A stretch of 64,000 nucleotides of DNA from Mycolicibacterium mageritense (GCF_010727475.1 NZ_AP022567.1:3472001-3536000); one strand, 5' to 3'. Shown: positions 32,593-42,345, numbered from the stretch's first letter. A program made the numbers and translations. Notes: generated by a model not told the origin, from the sequence alone.

Positions 32593-33233
32593 ACTGGATC
32601 TCGTCGAACCTGGACCGCATCGTGGCCCTCACGATCAGCCACACCTGGCTGACGGTGCTGCCCACGCTGTTCGGCCTGCTGCTCGCACTTCCGTTGGGCT
32701 GGTGGGCGCACCGCTCGAAGCGGGGATATGCCGCCATCGTCGGCACCGCGGGGCTGCTCTACACCGTGCCGTCACTGGCGCTGTTCATCCTGCTGCCGGT
32801 GCTGCTCGGCACCAAGATCCTCGACCCGATCAACATCGTTGTGGCGCTTACCCTTTACACCCTGGCGCTGCTGGTGCGGGTGGTCGCCGACGGGCTGAGC
32901 TCAGTGCCGCACGACACGGTGGCGGCGGCCGAGGCCATGGGCTACCGGGGCTGGCAGCGGCTGCTGCTGGTGGAACTGCCCGTCGCGGTCCCGGTGATCG
33001 CGGCCGGCCTGCGGGTCGCGGTGGTGTCCAACGTCAGCATCGTGACCATGGCCGCCCTGCTCGGTATCCCGCAACTCGGGTCTCTGTTCACCCAGGGCTT
33101 CCAGCTCCGATTGTTCGTTCCGTTGGTCACCGGCGTGGTGTTGTGCGTCGTGCTGGCCGTGATCCTGGACGGTTTGATCATCGTGGGAAACAAGATCCTC
33201 ACGCCGTGGCGGCAGCGGACGGTGACCTCATGA
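32589..33233 (+). CDS. OpuC/ProW-type ABC permease
   Basis: A membrane subunit of 214 residues with five to six hydrophobic segments. It has the coupling loop EAMGYRGWQRLLLVELPVAVP (about residues 116-136) typical of quaternary-amine uptake systems. GTG 32589 overlaps the ATPase stop (GTGA). It pairs with the next gene as the two permeases of the transporter. Confidence 0.85.
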   Translation: MNWISSNLDRIVALTISHTWLTVLPTLFGLLLALPLGWWAHRSKRGYAAIVGTAGLLYTVPSLALFILLPVLLGTKILDPINIVVALTLYTLALLVRVVADGLSSVPHDTVAAAEAMGYRGWQRLLLVELPVAVPVIAAGLRVAVVSNVSIVTMAALLGIPQLGSLFTQGFQLRLFVPLVTGVVLCVVLAVILDGLIIVGNKILTPWRQRTVTS

Positions 33234-33955
33234 ACATCATCGGCTGGTTCACCGACCCCACGCACTGGACCGGCACGGGTGGCATCCCGATGCAGGTCGG
33301 CTACCACCTTTTGTACTCCGCGATCGCGCTGCTCGCTGCACTGGCCATCGGTGTCCCGCTCGGAATCCTGATCGGCTACACCGGGCGCGGCGAGACCCTG
33401 GTCGCCGGATTCGCCAACGCGCTGCGAGCTTTGCCGAGTCTGGGCCTGCTGGTGCTGCTGTTCCTGGTCTTCGCGCCGGTGGTGGCGGGCAAGCTCGTGT
33501 ATGTGCTGCCGACCATCGTGGTGCTGGTGCTGTTGGCGGTGCCGCCGATCCTCACCGGCACCTACGCCGGGATCCAGAACGCGGATCCGGACGCGGTGGG
33601 CGCGGCCCGCGGCATGGGGTTCACCAAACGCCAGATCCTGCTGCGCGTTCAACTGCCGTGCGCGCTGCCGCTGCTGATCTCCGGTATCCGCAGTTCGACA
33701 CTGCAGATCGTCTCGACCGCGACCATCGCCGCCTATCTGGGTCTGCAGGGTCTTGGCCGGTTCATCCTCGACGGCCGCGCACAGGCGAATTTCAGTGAAA
33801 TGGCAGGCGGCGCAATCCTCGTCGCCCTGGTGGCCATCGTCCTCGAACTCGGCTTCGCCTGGCTGGGCCGCGTGATCGTGTCGCCCGGCCTGCGCCGCGT
33901 GGCCGCCAAATCCACCCCGCTCGACACCGCCGTCCCCATGGAGCCCGTGAAATGA
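33230..33955 (+). CDS. OpuC/ProZ-type ABC permease
   Basis: The second membrane subunit, of 241 residues. Motifs are NALRALPSLGLLVLLFLVF near residue 65 and the coupling loop GAARGMGFTKRQILLRVQLP near 126. ATG 33230 overlaps the previous stop. The pair of different permeases with a separate binding protein matches the OpuC and ProXVWZ arrangement. Confidence 0.86.
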   Translation: MNIIGWFTDPTHWTGTGGIPMQVGYHLLYSAIALLAALAIGVPLGILIGYTGRGETLVAGFANALRALPSLGLLVLLFLVFAPVVAGKLVYVLPTIVVLVLLAVPPILTGTYAGIQNADPDAVGAARGMGFTKRQILLRVQLPCALPLLISGIRSSTLQIVSTATIAAYLGLQGLGRFILDGRAQANFSEMAGGAILVALVAIVLELGFAWLGRVIVSPGLRRVAAKSTPLDTAVPMEPVK

Positions 33956-34875
33956 TCAGACGCAAATTCCTGTCCGCCCTCGTCACCACGATGGCTGCGG
34001 CACTGACCGTGTCGGCTTGCGGCCTGAACAGTGACCCACTGTCCAGCGACGGTGCCGCCGGCTCGGAAGGGTCCGGGGTCATAATCGGGTCCGCTGATTT
34101 CACCGAGAGCCAGCTGATCGCCAGCATTTATTCACAGGCCTTGCAGGCCAAGGGAATCAGCGTCACCGAGCAGTTCAACATCGGCAGCCGCGAGGTGTAC
34201 CTGGCGGCGCTCAAGGACGGTTCGATCGACCTGGTTCCGGAATACTCCGGCGCGCTGTTGAGCCACCTGAACCCGGAGTCGACGGCGTCGAGCACCGAAG
34301 CCGTGATCACCGGACTGGTCAGCAACATGCCGTCCGGCATCACCATGCTGGCCCCGTCGCCTGCCCAGGACAAGGATGTCGTCGCGGTCACCCAGGCCAC
34401 CGCGGACAAGTACAAGCTGCGCAAGATCTCCGACCTCGCACCGGTCGCCGGTGAAATGGTGCTCGGCGGGCCGCCCGAATGGAAATCGCGTGTGCAGGGT
34501 GTGGTCGGCCTGCGGGACGTGTACGGGCTCAACTTCAAGGAGTTCGTGAGCCTCGACGCCGGTGGCACCCTGACGATGACCGCGCTGACCAACGGTCAGA
34601 TCCAGGCCGGTGACCTGTTCAGCACCGACCCGGGACTCAAGGCCAACCACCTTGTCGCCCTTGAGGACGACAAGGATCTGTTCGCGGCCGAGAACGTCAT
34701 CCCGCTGATCAAGTCGGCCAAGCAGACCGAGACCATCACCAAGGCACTCAACGCTGTGTCGGCGAAGTTGACCACCGATGACCTCATCGACATGAACGCC
34801 GAGGCCGCCAAGGGCACCAACCTCTCCGACATCGCCAAGAAGTGGCTCGCCGACGCGGGCCTGAGCGGCAACTGA
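33952..34875 (+). CDS. OpuC/ProX-type substrate-binding lipoprotein
   Basis: A 307-residue extracytoplasmic binding protein. The signal MIRRKFLSALVTT ends in the lipobox TVSAC near residue 23, so the protein should be lipid-anchored. The body has family marks such as IGSADFTESQLIASIYSQAL, GSREVYLAALKDGSIDLVPE and EYSG. These proteins bind quaternary amines in an aromatic cage, and relatives bind ergothioneine. I cannot read the ligand from the sequence. Confidence 0.86.
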   Translation: MIRRKFLSALVTTMAAALTVSACGLNSDPLSSDGAAGSEGSGVIIGSADFTESQLIASIYSQALQAKGISVTEQFNIGSREVYLAALKDGSIDLVPEYSGALLSHLNPESTASSTEAVITGLVSNMPSGITMLAPSPAQDKDVVAVTQATADKYKLRKISDLAPVAGEMVLGGPPEWKSRVQGVVGLRDVYGLNFKEFVSLDAGGTLTMTALTNGQIQAGDLFSTDPGLKANHLVALEDDKDLFAAENVIPLIKSAKQTETITKALNAVSAKLTTDDLIDMNAEAAKGTNLSDIAKKWLADAGLSGN

Positions 34876-34896
34876 GCACAGAAGGAACCATCGAAC

Positions 34897-36564
34897 ATGA
34901 CCGTGATATCCGGACCCCGTCCCGTTCGTGCCGCACGTGGCACCGAAATCTCCTGTAAGGGTTGGCAACAGGAAGCCGCCCTGCGCATGTTGATGAACAA
35001 TCTCGACCCCGAGGTCGCCGAGCATCCCGAGGATCTCGTGGTCTACGGGGGCACCGGGCGGGCCGCGCGGAGCTGGGAGGCCTTCGACGCGATCGTGCGG
35101 ACGCTGCAATCCCTCGAGGACGACGAAACCATGCTCATCCAGTCCGGGAAGCCGGTCGGGGTGTTCCGCACCAATGTCTGGTCACCGCGTGTCCTGCTGG
35201 CGAACTCGAACCTGGTGGGGGACTGGGCCACGTGGGAGCAGTTCCGCAAGCTCGAGGCCGAGGGCCTCATGATGTACGGCCAGATGACCGCGGGTTCCTG
35301 GATCTACATCGGCACGCAGGGCATCCTGCAGGGCACGTTCGAGACCTTCGGTGCCGTGGCGCGCAAGAGGTTCGGCGGAACCCTGGCCGGCACCATAACC
35401 CTGACCGCGGGCATGGGCGGCATGGGTGGGGCACAACCGCTCGCGGTGACCATGAACGACGGCGTGGCCATCTGCGTCGACTGCGACGAGAGCCGCATCG
35501 ACCGCCGCATCGCGCATCACTACCTCGACACCAAGGCCGCCGACATCGACGAGGCCATGAGAATGGCGATCGAGGCGCGAGACGCCAAGCGGCCGTTGTC
35601 GATCGGGTTGGTGGGCAACGCCGCCGAGGTCTTCCCCGAGCTGCTGCGGCGCGAAGCCCCCATCGACATCGTGACCGATCAGACCTCGGCGCACGATCCG
35701 CTCGCGTACCTGCCGCTGGGCATCGATTTCGACGACATGAAGAAGATGTCCGAGAAGGATCCCGTCTACTTCACCGAACAAGCCGAACTGTCGATGGCCA
35801 AGCACGTCGAGGCCATGGTCGGATTCATGGACCGCGGTGCGGAGGTTTTCGACTACGGCAACTCGATCCGCGACGAGGCCCGTAAGGCCGGATATGACAG
35901 GGCCTTCGACTTCCCCGGGTTTGTGCCGGCCTACATCCGGCCGCAGTTCGAGGAGGGTCTGGGCCCGTTCCGGTGGGCCGCGCTCTCCGGCGATCCCAAG
36001 GACATCGCCGCCACCGACCGGGCGATCCTGGAGTTGTTCCCCGACAACGCCCACCTTCGCCGCTGGATCACCATGGCCGGCGAGAAGGTCAAGTTCGAAG
36101 GTCTGCCCGCCCGCATCTGCTGGCTCGGCTACGGCGAACGCCACCGGGCCGGGCTGCGGTTCAACGAGATGGTGGCCTCGGGCGAACTGTCCGCGCCGAT
36201 CGTGATCGGCCGCGACCACCTCGATTCGGGGTCGGTCGCATCGCCCTATCGCGAAACCGAGTCCATGGCAGACGGTTCCGACGCGATCGCCGACTGGCCG
36301 CTGCTGAACGCGATGGTCAACGTGGCCTCGGGTGCATCGTGGGTGTCGATCCATCACGGCGGCGGGGTCGGCATGGGGCGGTCGATCCACGCCGGTCAGG
36401 TCTGTGTCGCCGACGGCACCGAACTGGCCGCGCAGAAACTCACGCGCGTGCTGACCAACGACCCGGGCATGGGCGTGATCCGCCACGTGGACGCCGGATA
36501 CGAGCACGCCGCCGACGTCGCCCGCGAGCGAGGTGTGCGTATCCCGATGTGGGAGAACGCATGA
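34897..36564 (+). CDS. hutU: Urocanate hydratase (urocanase)
   Basis: A 555-residue, NAD-containing urocanase that turns urocanate into imidazolonepropionate in the cytoplasm. Family blocks are intact: VYGGTGRAARSWEAFD near residue 49, YGQMTAGSWIYIGTQGI near 128, TAGMGGMGGAQPLAVT near 169, the active cysteine block ARICWLGYGERHRAGL near 406 and IGRDHLDSGSVASP. AAGGA precedes ATG 34897. It overlaps the M20 gene. The canonical sequence suggests an ordinary urocanate product from the upstream lyase, although a thiolated analogue cannot be excluded. Confidence 0.92.
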   Translation: MTVISGPRPVRAARGTEISCKGWQQEAALRMLMNNLDPEVAEHPEDLVVYGGTGRAARSWEAFDAIVRTLQSLEDDETMLIQSGKPVGVFRTNVWSPRVLLANSNLVGDWATWEQFRKLEAEGLMMYGQMTAGSWIYIGTQGILQGTFETFGAVARKRFGGTLAGTITLTAGMGGMGGAQPLAVTMNDGVAICVDCDESRIDRRIAHHYLDTKAADIDEAMRMAIEARDAKRPLSIGLVGNAAEVFPELLRREAPIDIVTDQTSAHDPLAYLPLGIDFDDMKKMSEKDPVYFTEQAELSMAKHVEAMVGFMDRGAEVFDYGNSIRDEARKAGYDRAFDFPGFVPAYIRPQFEEGLGPFRWAALSGDPKDIAATDRAILELFPDNAHLRRWITMAGEKVKFEGLPARICWLGYGERHRAGLRFNEMVASGELSAPIVIGRDHLDSGSVASPYRETESMADGSDAIADWPLLNAMVNVASGASWVSIHHGGGVGMGRSIHAGQVCVADGTELAAQKLTRVLTNDPGMGVIRHVDAGYEHAADVARERGVRIPMWENA

Positions 36565-37784
36565 GCGCGTTCGACGCGCTGTGGCCGACGATCCTCGACG
36601 TCGGCCGCCATCCCGCCACGGGCGGTTACCGTCGGTTCGCGTGGTCCGACGCCGACCTGACGTTGCGGGAATGGTTCGTGGGTGAGGCCGACCGCCGCGG
36701 CATGGACGTCGAGGCCGACCGCAACGGCAACCTGTGGGCGTGGTGGCTGCCGCCGGGGTGGTCCGGCGATCCGCGCGACGCGTTCGTGACGGGTTCGCAC
36801 CTGGACTCGGTGCCCGACGGTGGTGCGTTCGACGGGCCACTCGGCGTCGTGTCGGCCTTCGCGGCCGTCGACATCCTGCGCGAGCGTGGCGTCGTGCCCA
36901 CCATTCCGGTCGGGGTGGCGGCGTTCTCCGACGAGGAAGGTGCGCGGTTCGGTGTGGCGTGCGTGGGCTCGCAGCTGTCCACCGGTGCGCTGAGCCCCGA
37001 CCGGGCCAGGGGCTTGCGCGACAACGACGGAATCACGTTGGCGGAGGCGCTCACCCGGGTCGGTCGGAATCCCGATCACCTCGGCGCCGACCCTCGCCTG
37101 GCCGAACGCGTCGGGGTGTTCGTCGAACTGCACGTCGAGCAGGGCCGGGCCATGGACCTGGTGGACGCACCGGTCGCGGTGGCGTCGTCGATCTGGCCGC
37201 ACGGGCGGTGGGAGTTCACGTTCGCCGGCGAGGCCAACCATGCGGGTGCGACGCGGCTGATCGACCGTCGCGATCCGATGCTCGCGTTCGCGTCGTCGGT
37301 GCACACCGCGCGGGTGCAGGCGGCTCAGCACGGCGCGGTCGCGACGTTCGGCAAGGTGCTCGTATCACCCAACGGGGCCAACGCGATCCCGTCGCAGATC
37401 CGCGCGTGGCTGGATGCCCGGGCGCCCGACGAGGCGACGTTGAACACGCTGGTCGAGCACATCACGTCCGAGGCCCGTCATCATGCCGCCACCGACGCGA
37501 TCGACCTCGACGTGTTCGCCGAATCCGTCACGCCCATCGTCGAATTCCCGGAGGGCCCGCGATCCCGATTGCTCAAGGCGCTCGCGCATCTCGGCGAGGT
37601 GCCCGTGCTGCCGACGGCCGCGGGCCACGACGCCGGAATTCTGTCCGAGCAGGTACCGACCGCGATGTTGTTCGTGCGCAACCCAACCGGTGTTTCGCAC
37701 TCGCCCGCCGAGCACGCCGAACCGGCCGATTGCAATCAGGGCGCGGTCGCCCTCGCCGACGTCATGGCCGAATGGGTCGCGTGA
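36561..37784 (+). CDS. M20 amidohydrolase, allantoate/N-carbamoyl-amino-acid hydrolase type
   Basis: A zinc amidohydrolase of 407 residues. It has the metal motifs GSHLDSVPDGGAFDGPLGV near residue 75, SDEEGARFG near 122 and VELHVEQGRAM near 183, and a late histidine in GVSHSPAEHAEP. The family cuts N-carbamoyl, formimino or ureido groups from amino acids. Similar genes sit between hutU and hutF in other actinobacteria, so it probably finishes histidine-type degradation toward glutamate. HutI and HutF are not in the window. Confidence 0.85.
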   Translation: MSAFDALWPTILDVGRHPATGGYRRFAWSDADLTLREWFVGEADRRGMDVEADRNGNLWAWWLPPGWSGDPRDAFVTGSHLDSVPDGGAFDGPLGVVSAFAAVDILRERGVVPTIPVGVAAFSDEEGARFGVACVGSQLSTGALSPDRARGLRDNDGITLAEALTRVGRNPDHLGADPRLAERVGVFVELHVEQGRAMDLVDAPVAVASSIWPHGRWEFTFAGEANHAGATRLIDRRDPMLAFASSVHTARVQAAQHGAVATFGKVLVSPNGANAIPSQIRAWLDARAPDEATLNTLVEHITSEARHHAATDAIDLDVFAESVTPIVEFPEGPRSRLLKALAHLGEVPVLPTAAGHDAGILSEQVPTAMLFVRNPTGVSHSPAEHAEPADCNQGAVALADVMAEWVA

Positions 37785-37786
37785 GG

Positions 37787-38728
37787 CTAGAACACCTCGG
37801 CTTCGAGCCTGCGCAGATGCTCGCGCGCCGGGCCGAGCAGCTGCGCGCTGCCGTGTGCCCGCTTGAAGTACAGCTGGATGTCGCTCTCCCAGGTGATGGC
37901 GATGCCGCCGTGCAGCTGGATGGCTTCGGACGTCACGGCCGACAGTGTCTCGCTGGCGAACACGCGAGCCAATGACGCTGCGGCGGGCGTTGGTTCGGCG
38001 ATCGCGTCGTAGATTACGGTGCGGGCCGAGACCACGTGGACGTAGAGATCGGCCATCCGGTGCTTGAGCGCCTGGAAGCTGCCGATCGGGCGGCCGAACT
38101 GCACGCGGTCCTTGGTGTAGGCGACGGTCAGGTCCAGGCAGCGCGCGGCCGCACCGATCTGTTCGGCCGCCAGCAGCAGTGCGGCGGTGTCGGCAAGGCC
38201 GGGGTCGGCGCCCAGTACCGCGGTGTCGCCGGGGATCACCGCCGACAGCCGCCGGGTCAGGTCCATGGTGGACTTGGCCTGCGCGGTGAAGGTGTTCCAC
38301 CGGGTGAGGTTCTCCCCGTCGGCCGCGATGACGATGTCGGCGATATCGCCGTTGATCACGTACTCGGGATCGAACACCACGGTGCCGATGGCTGTGCCCT
38401 CGGCGAGCCCGGCCAGGGCCTCCTCGTCGGGGGCGTCGACCGACAGCAGCGCGAGCTCGGCCAGGGTGCTGCCGAGCAGGGGAGTGGGCACCAGCGCCTT
38501 GCCGAGCTCTTCGAGGACCACGGCCGCGTCGGCGAGTTCGCCGCCCGCGCCGCCGAGATCCTCGGGCACGACCAGCGCTGCGGCACCGACCTGCTCGCAC
38601 AACAGTTTCCACAGCGACTCGTCGTAGCCGCGTTCGGATTCCATCGCCCCGCGGACCGCCTCGGGTGAAGCATGTTTGTCGACGAGCGCCGCAACCGTCT
38701 CGCGCAGCAGTTCGCGCTCTTCACTCAC
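37787..38728 (-). CDS. fadE33: Acyl-CoA dehydrogenase subunit FadE33
   Basis: A 313-residue acyl-CoA-dehydrogenase-fold protein matching Rv3564 in length and place. Visible pieces are the ISRS-type C-terminal helix region (FASETLSAVTSEAIQLHGGIA near 262) and LTVAYTKDRVQFGRPIGSFQ near 200. Mycobacterial FadE33 assembles with FadE31 into a heteromeric enzyme in which only one subunit carries the catalytic residues. The GTG start overlaps the fadE32 stop. It is last in fadD3-fadE31-fadE32-fadE33, converging on the inserted M20 gene with 2 bp between stops. Confidence 0.88.
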   Translation of the reverse strand: MSEERELLRETVAALVDKHASPEAVRGAMESERGYDESLWKLLCEQVGAAALVVPEDLGGAGGELADAAVVLEELGKALVPTPLLGSTLAELALLSVDAPDEEALAGLAEGTAIGTVVFDPEYVINGDIADIVIAADGENLTRWNTFTAQAKSTMDLTRRLSAVIPGDTAVLGADPGLADTAALLLAAEQIGAAARCLDLTVAYTKDRVQFGRPIGSFQALKHRMADLYVHVVSARTVIYDAIAEPTPAAASLARVFASETLSAVTSEAIQLHGGIAITWESDIQLYFKRAHGSAQLLGPAREHLRRLEAEVF

Positions 38729-39681
38729 GAGAGCCCCTCCAATACCCGGCGGCGGTGCAGTGTCGGATCGCCCCAGGCCGAGCGTAGCGCTTGCACTCGC
38801 AGCAGCAGCAGGGACAGGTCGTGCTCCTGGGTGAAGCCTATGGCACCGTGCGTCTGCAGCGCAGACCGCGCGGCCAGCAGCGCGGCATCGGCGGCGGCCA
38901 CCTTGGCGGCGCTCACGTCGCGCGCGGTTTCCGGCGATCCTTCGGCCAGCGACAGTGCCGCGCCGTAGACCAGTGGGCGCGCCAGTTCCACGGCGATGTG
39001 CACGTCGGCGAGCTTGTGCTTGATGGCCTGGTACGAGCCGATGACCCGGCCGAACTGGGTGCGCTGTTTGGCGTACGAGACCGACTGGTCGAGCATCGCC
39101 TGGCCCGCGCCCACCAGCTGGGCCGCGGTTGCCAGGACACCGAATTCATAGGCGCGCTGGGTGTCGGCGGGCTGGTCGGTGCCGGTGGCCGTAACCTCGA
39201 ACAGTTTCCGGGCGGGGTCGACCGAGTCGTGCACCGCTCCGGCCTGACCATCCTGAATCGTCCCGTCACCCGCGACCAGGACCAGCCCCGCGAATTCTGC
39301 GTCGACGGCGTAGGGCACCTGGGGCGGCAACGCGACCGTCGCGATCAGATCACCGGACGCCAGGCCCGCGGACCGTTCGCCGTCGGCGAGGAGGATCGGG
39401 GCGACGGCGATCGACTCGGTGACCGGACCGGGCACGGCCCAGTAGCCCAGCCGCTCGGCCGCGACCACCAGGTCGACGGGGTGCGCGTCGATGCCGTCGT
39501 ATTTCTCGGCCACCAGCAGCGCCGTGACGCCCAGGTCGGTCAGCTGTGACCACACCTTGCGCCCGGGTGCGGTGTCCCCGGCCGCCCAGGCCCGCACCGC
39601 GGCGGGAACGTCGGCCGCACCGAGCGCGGCGTCGATGCTTGCCGCGAAATCTCGCTGCTGTTCGTCTATCTCGAAGTTCAC
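38725..39681 (-). CDS. fadE32: Acyl-CoA dehydrogenase subunit FadE32
   Basis: The protein is 318 residues, the size and position of Rv3563. The acyl-CoA-dehydrogenase fold shows in SYAKQRTQFGRVIGSYQAIK near residue 198 and ALQTHGAIGFTQEHDLSLLL near 275. GTG 39681 overlaps the fadE31 stop. It is expected to pair with FadE31 in HIP side-chain degradation downstream of FadD3. Confidence 0.88.
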   Translation of the reverse strand: MNFEIDEQQRDFAASIDAALGAADVPAAVRAWAAGDTAPGRKVWSQLTDLGVTALLVAEKYDGIDAHPVDLVVAAERLGYWAVPGPVTESIAVAPILLADGERSAGLASGDLIATVALPPQVPYAVDAEFAGLVLVAGDGTIQDGQAGAVHDSVDPARKLFEVTATGTDQPADTQRAYEFGVLATAAQLVGAGQAMLDQSVSYAKQRTQFGRVIGSYQAIKHKLADVHIAVELARPLVYGAALSLAEGSPETARDVSAAKVAAADAALLAARSALQTHGAIGFTQEHDLSLLLLRVQALRSAWGDPTLHRRRVLEGLS

Positions 39682-40808
39682 TTCGGCTCCCGGGGCAGGC
39701 CAAGTAGGCGCTCGGCGATGATGTTGCGCTGAATCTCGTTGGTGCCGGCGTAGATCGGGCCACCCAACGCGAACAACAGGCCTTCCGTCCAGTGGTCGAC
39801 GACCTCGGCTTGAGCGCCCTGCATGTCCAACGCGGTCTGATGCAGCGCGACATCGAGGTCGGACCAGAACACCTTGGTCACCGAGGACTCGGCGCCGAGC
39901 TCACCGCCATTGGCCAGCCGGGTCACGGTGCCGAACGTGTGCAGCCGGTAGGCCTGCGCCTTGATCCAGGCGTCGGCGACCCGGTCGGTGAACGCCGGAT
40001 CGGGGTTGGACTTCCACTGTCCGACGAGCCGCTCGGCCGGTGCCAGGAACCGGGCCGGGCTGCGTAGCGACATGCCGCGCTCGTTGCTCGACGTGCTCAT
40101 CGCCGCGCGCCAGCCGTCGTGCACGCCGCCGATCACGTCGTGATCCGGCACGAACACGTCGTCGAGGAATATCTCGCCGAAGCCCGTGTCGCCGCCGAGT
40201 TGCGCGATCGGTCGCACGGTGATGCCGTCGGCCTTGAGGTCGAACATGAAGTAGGTCAGGCCCTTGTGCCGCTGGGCTTCGGGGTCCGAGCGGAACAGTC
40301 CGAAACCGCGCTCGCCGAACGGCGCCCGTGAGCTCCAGATCTTCTGCCCGTTGAGTTTCCAGCCGCCGTCGACCTTGGTGGCTGTCGAGCGCAGCGACGC
40401 CAGGTCGCTGCCCGATTCGGGTTCGGACCAGGCCTGCGCCCAGATCTCCTCACCGCTCGCCATTTTCGGCAACACACGATCAAGCTGTTCGGTGGTACCG
40501 TGCGCGAACAGCGTCGGCGCCAGCATCGACGTACCGTTGGCGCTCGCGCGTCCGGGCGCACCGGCGCGGAAGTACTCCTCCTCGAACACCACCCACTGCA
40601 GCAGCGTGGCGTCGCGGCCACCGTACTTCTCGGGCCACGCGATCACCGACAGGCCCGCGTCGAAAAGCACCTTGTCCCAACGGCGGTGCTGCTCGAACCC
40701 CTCGAGCGTGTCATATGACTTGGTCGGGAAGGAATCGCGGTTGGCCGCGAGGAATTCGCGGACCTCGGCCCGGAAGCCCTCGGTCTCGTCGTCGAAAGTC
40801 AGGTCCAT
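39678..40808 (-). CDS. fadE31: Acyl-CoA dehydrogenase FadE31
   Basis: A 376-residue dehydrogenase equal in size to Rv3562. It has the signature AQAWSEPESGSDLASLRSTA near residue 125, the flavin-contact block NGQKIWSSRAPFGE and the C-terminal GPIYAGTNEIQRNIIAERLL. ATG 40808 shares one base with the fadD3 stop. It is the larger partner of FadE32/FadE33. Confidence 0.9.
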   Translation of the reverse strand: MDLTFDDETEGFRAEVREFLAANRDSFPTKSYDTLEGFEQHRRWDKVLFDAGLSVIAWPEKYGGRDATLLQWVVFEEEYFRAGAPGRASANGTSMLAPTLFAHGTTEQLDRVLPKMASGEEIWAQAWSEPESGSDLASLRSTATKVDGGWKLNGQKIWSSRAPFGERGFGLFRSDPEAQRHKGLTYFMFDLKADGITVRPIAQLGGDTGFGEIFLDDVFVPDHDVIGGVHDGWRAAMSTSSNERGMSLRSPARFLAPAERLVGQWKSNPDPAFTDRVADAWIKAQAYRLHTFGTVTRLANGGELGAESSVTKVFWSDLDVALHQTALDMQGAQAEVVDHWTEGLLFALGGPIYAGTNEIQRNIIAERLLGLPREPK

Positions 40809-42328
40809 CAGATCATCTCTCGCAGTTGTGGTTTTACCACTTTGCCTCCTGGATTGCGCGGCAGCACGTCGAGGAACGCGACTGACCGCGGCACTTTGAA
40901 GTTCGCCAAATGTTCACGGGTGTAGGCGATCACCGTCGCCTCATCCAAGGCCGCGCCGGGCTTGGCCACCACGAACGCCTTGCCGACCTCGCCGAGACGC
41001 TCGTCGGGCACCCCGATCACCGCCGCTTCGGCCACACCGTCGAGCCGGGCCAGCACCTGTTCGATCTCGGCGGGATACACGTTGAACCCGCCGCAGATGT
41101 ACATGTCCTTGAGCCGGTCGGTGATGGTGAGGTTGCCACGCTCGTCGAGGGTTCCGATGTCGCCCGTGTGCAGCCAGCCGTCCGCGTCGATCGCCTCCGC
41201 AGTCGCAGCCGGATCGTCGAGGTAGCCCAGCATGACGTTCGGCCCACGCAGCAGCACCTCGCCGGTATCGGCCAGCCGCAGTTCGAAATCGGCAATAGGT
41301 CGCCCGCATGTCGTGGCCACCGTGACGGCGTCGTCGTCGGCGCTGCACATGGTGCCGAACCCGCTGGCCTCGGTCAGGCCGTACGCGGTCAGCACGATGT
41401 CGATGTCCAGTTCGGACTGCATGCGCTCGATCAGCACGACCGGGACCACAGCCGCGCCGGTCACCGCGAACCGCAAGGAGCTGAGGTCGTAGTCCGCACG
41501 CTTGGGGTGGTCCAGCAGCGTCTGATAGATGGTCGGCGGGCCGGGCAACACCGTGATGCGATGTTCGGCAACGGCTTTCATGGCCTGCTCGGGGTCGAAC
41601 GTGAGCTGCGGATACAGCGTCGCACCCGTCTGCAGGCAGGCCAGGATCCCGGCCTTGAACCCGAAGTTGTGGAAGAACGGGTTTATGCACAGGTACCGGT
41701 CGGTGCTCGTGAGCTGACCGCATGCGGCCCACGCGGCCGACCCGTCGAGCGACTGCCGGTGCGCGCACCGCACGCCCTTGCTGCGGCCCGTCGTCCCGGA
41801 GGTGAACAGGATGTCGGAGACATCGTCGGGTGACACGGCGGCGGCGCGCGCGTCGACCGCGTCGAGATCGGTCCCGCGGGCCACGAACTCATCCCACGTG
41901 CCGTCGTCCTTTTCGATGGGTACGCGCACCACATGTCGCAGCGTCGGAAGCGCCGCCCGGTCCAGGTCTGCAGTCTTGTCGGCACCGAGGAACTCGCCCG
42001 CCGCAATCAGCAGAGGCGCTTCGGTGCGCGCCAGGATGTCGGCCGCCTCGCGGGCCGTGTACCGCGTGTTGAGCGGAACCACGACTGCGCCCGCGTAGTG
42101 GGTGGCCAGGCATGCCACGACCCAGTGCCAGGTGTTGGGGGACCAGATCGCGACCCGGTCGCCGGGTTCGACACCGAGCGCGATCATCGCCGCGGCGGCT
42201 TGGCGCACGTGCACCCGCAGTTCCGAGTAAGTCAGTCGCTGATCGTCGCTGACCAGGGCTTCATGGTCGGAAAACCGCACGGCAATCCGGTCCAACACCG
42301 CTGGAACGGTGCGGCTGGCGGTGATCAT
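40808..42328 (-). CDS. fadD3: HIP-CoA synthetase FadD3
   Basis: An ANL-superfamily acyl-CoA synthetase of 506 residues, at the place of Rv3561. FadD3 attaches CoA to HIP, the bicyclic steroid remnant made by HsaD, and its product relieves KstR2 repression. The AMP motif is LFTSGTTGRSKGVR near residue 172. A later adenylation motif is TAYGLTEASGFGT near 312, and the C-terminal lysine is in RNPGGKVVKPQLREMI. It is divergent from fadE30 over a KstR2 box. Confidence 0.92.
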   Translation of the reverse strand: MITASRTVPAVLDRIAVRFSDHEALVSDDQRLTYSELRVHVRQAAAAMIALGVEPGDRVAIWSPNTWHWVVACLATHYAGAVVVPLNTRYTAREAADILARTEAPLLIAAGEFLGADKTADLDRAALPTLRHVVRVPIEKDDGTWDEFVARGTDLDAVDARAAAVSPDDVSDILFTSGTTGRSKGVRCAHRQSLDGSAAWAACGQLTSTDRYLCINPFFHNFGFKAGILACLQTGATLYPQLTFDPEQAMKAVAEHRITVLPGPPTIYQTLLDHPKRADYDLSSLRFAVTGAAVVPVVLIERMQSELDIDIVLTAYGLTEASGFGTMCSADDDAVTVATTCGRPIADFELRLADTGEVLLRGPNVMLGYLDDPAATAEAIDADGWLHTGDIGTLDERGNLTITDRLKDMYICGGFNVYPAEIEQVLARLDGVAEAAVIGVPDERLGEVGKAFVVAKPGAALDEATVIAYTREHLANFKVPRSVAFLDVLPRNPGGKVVKPQLREMI

Positions 42329-42345
42329 TGATGCTCCCTTAACAA

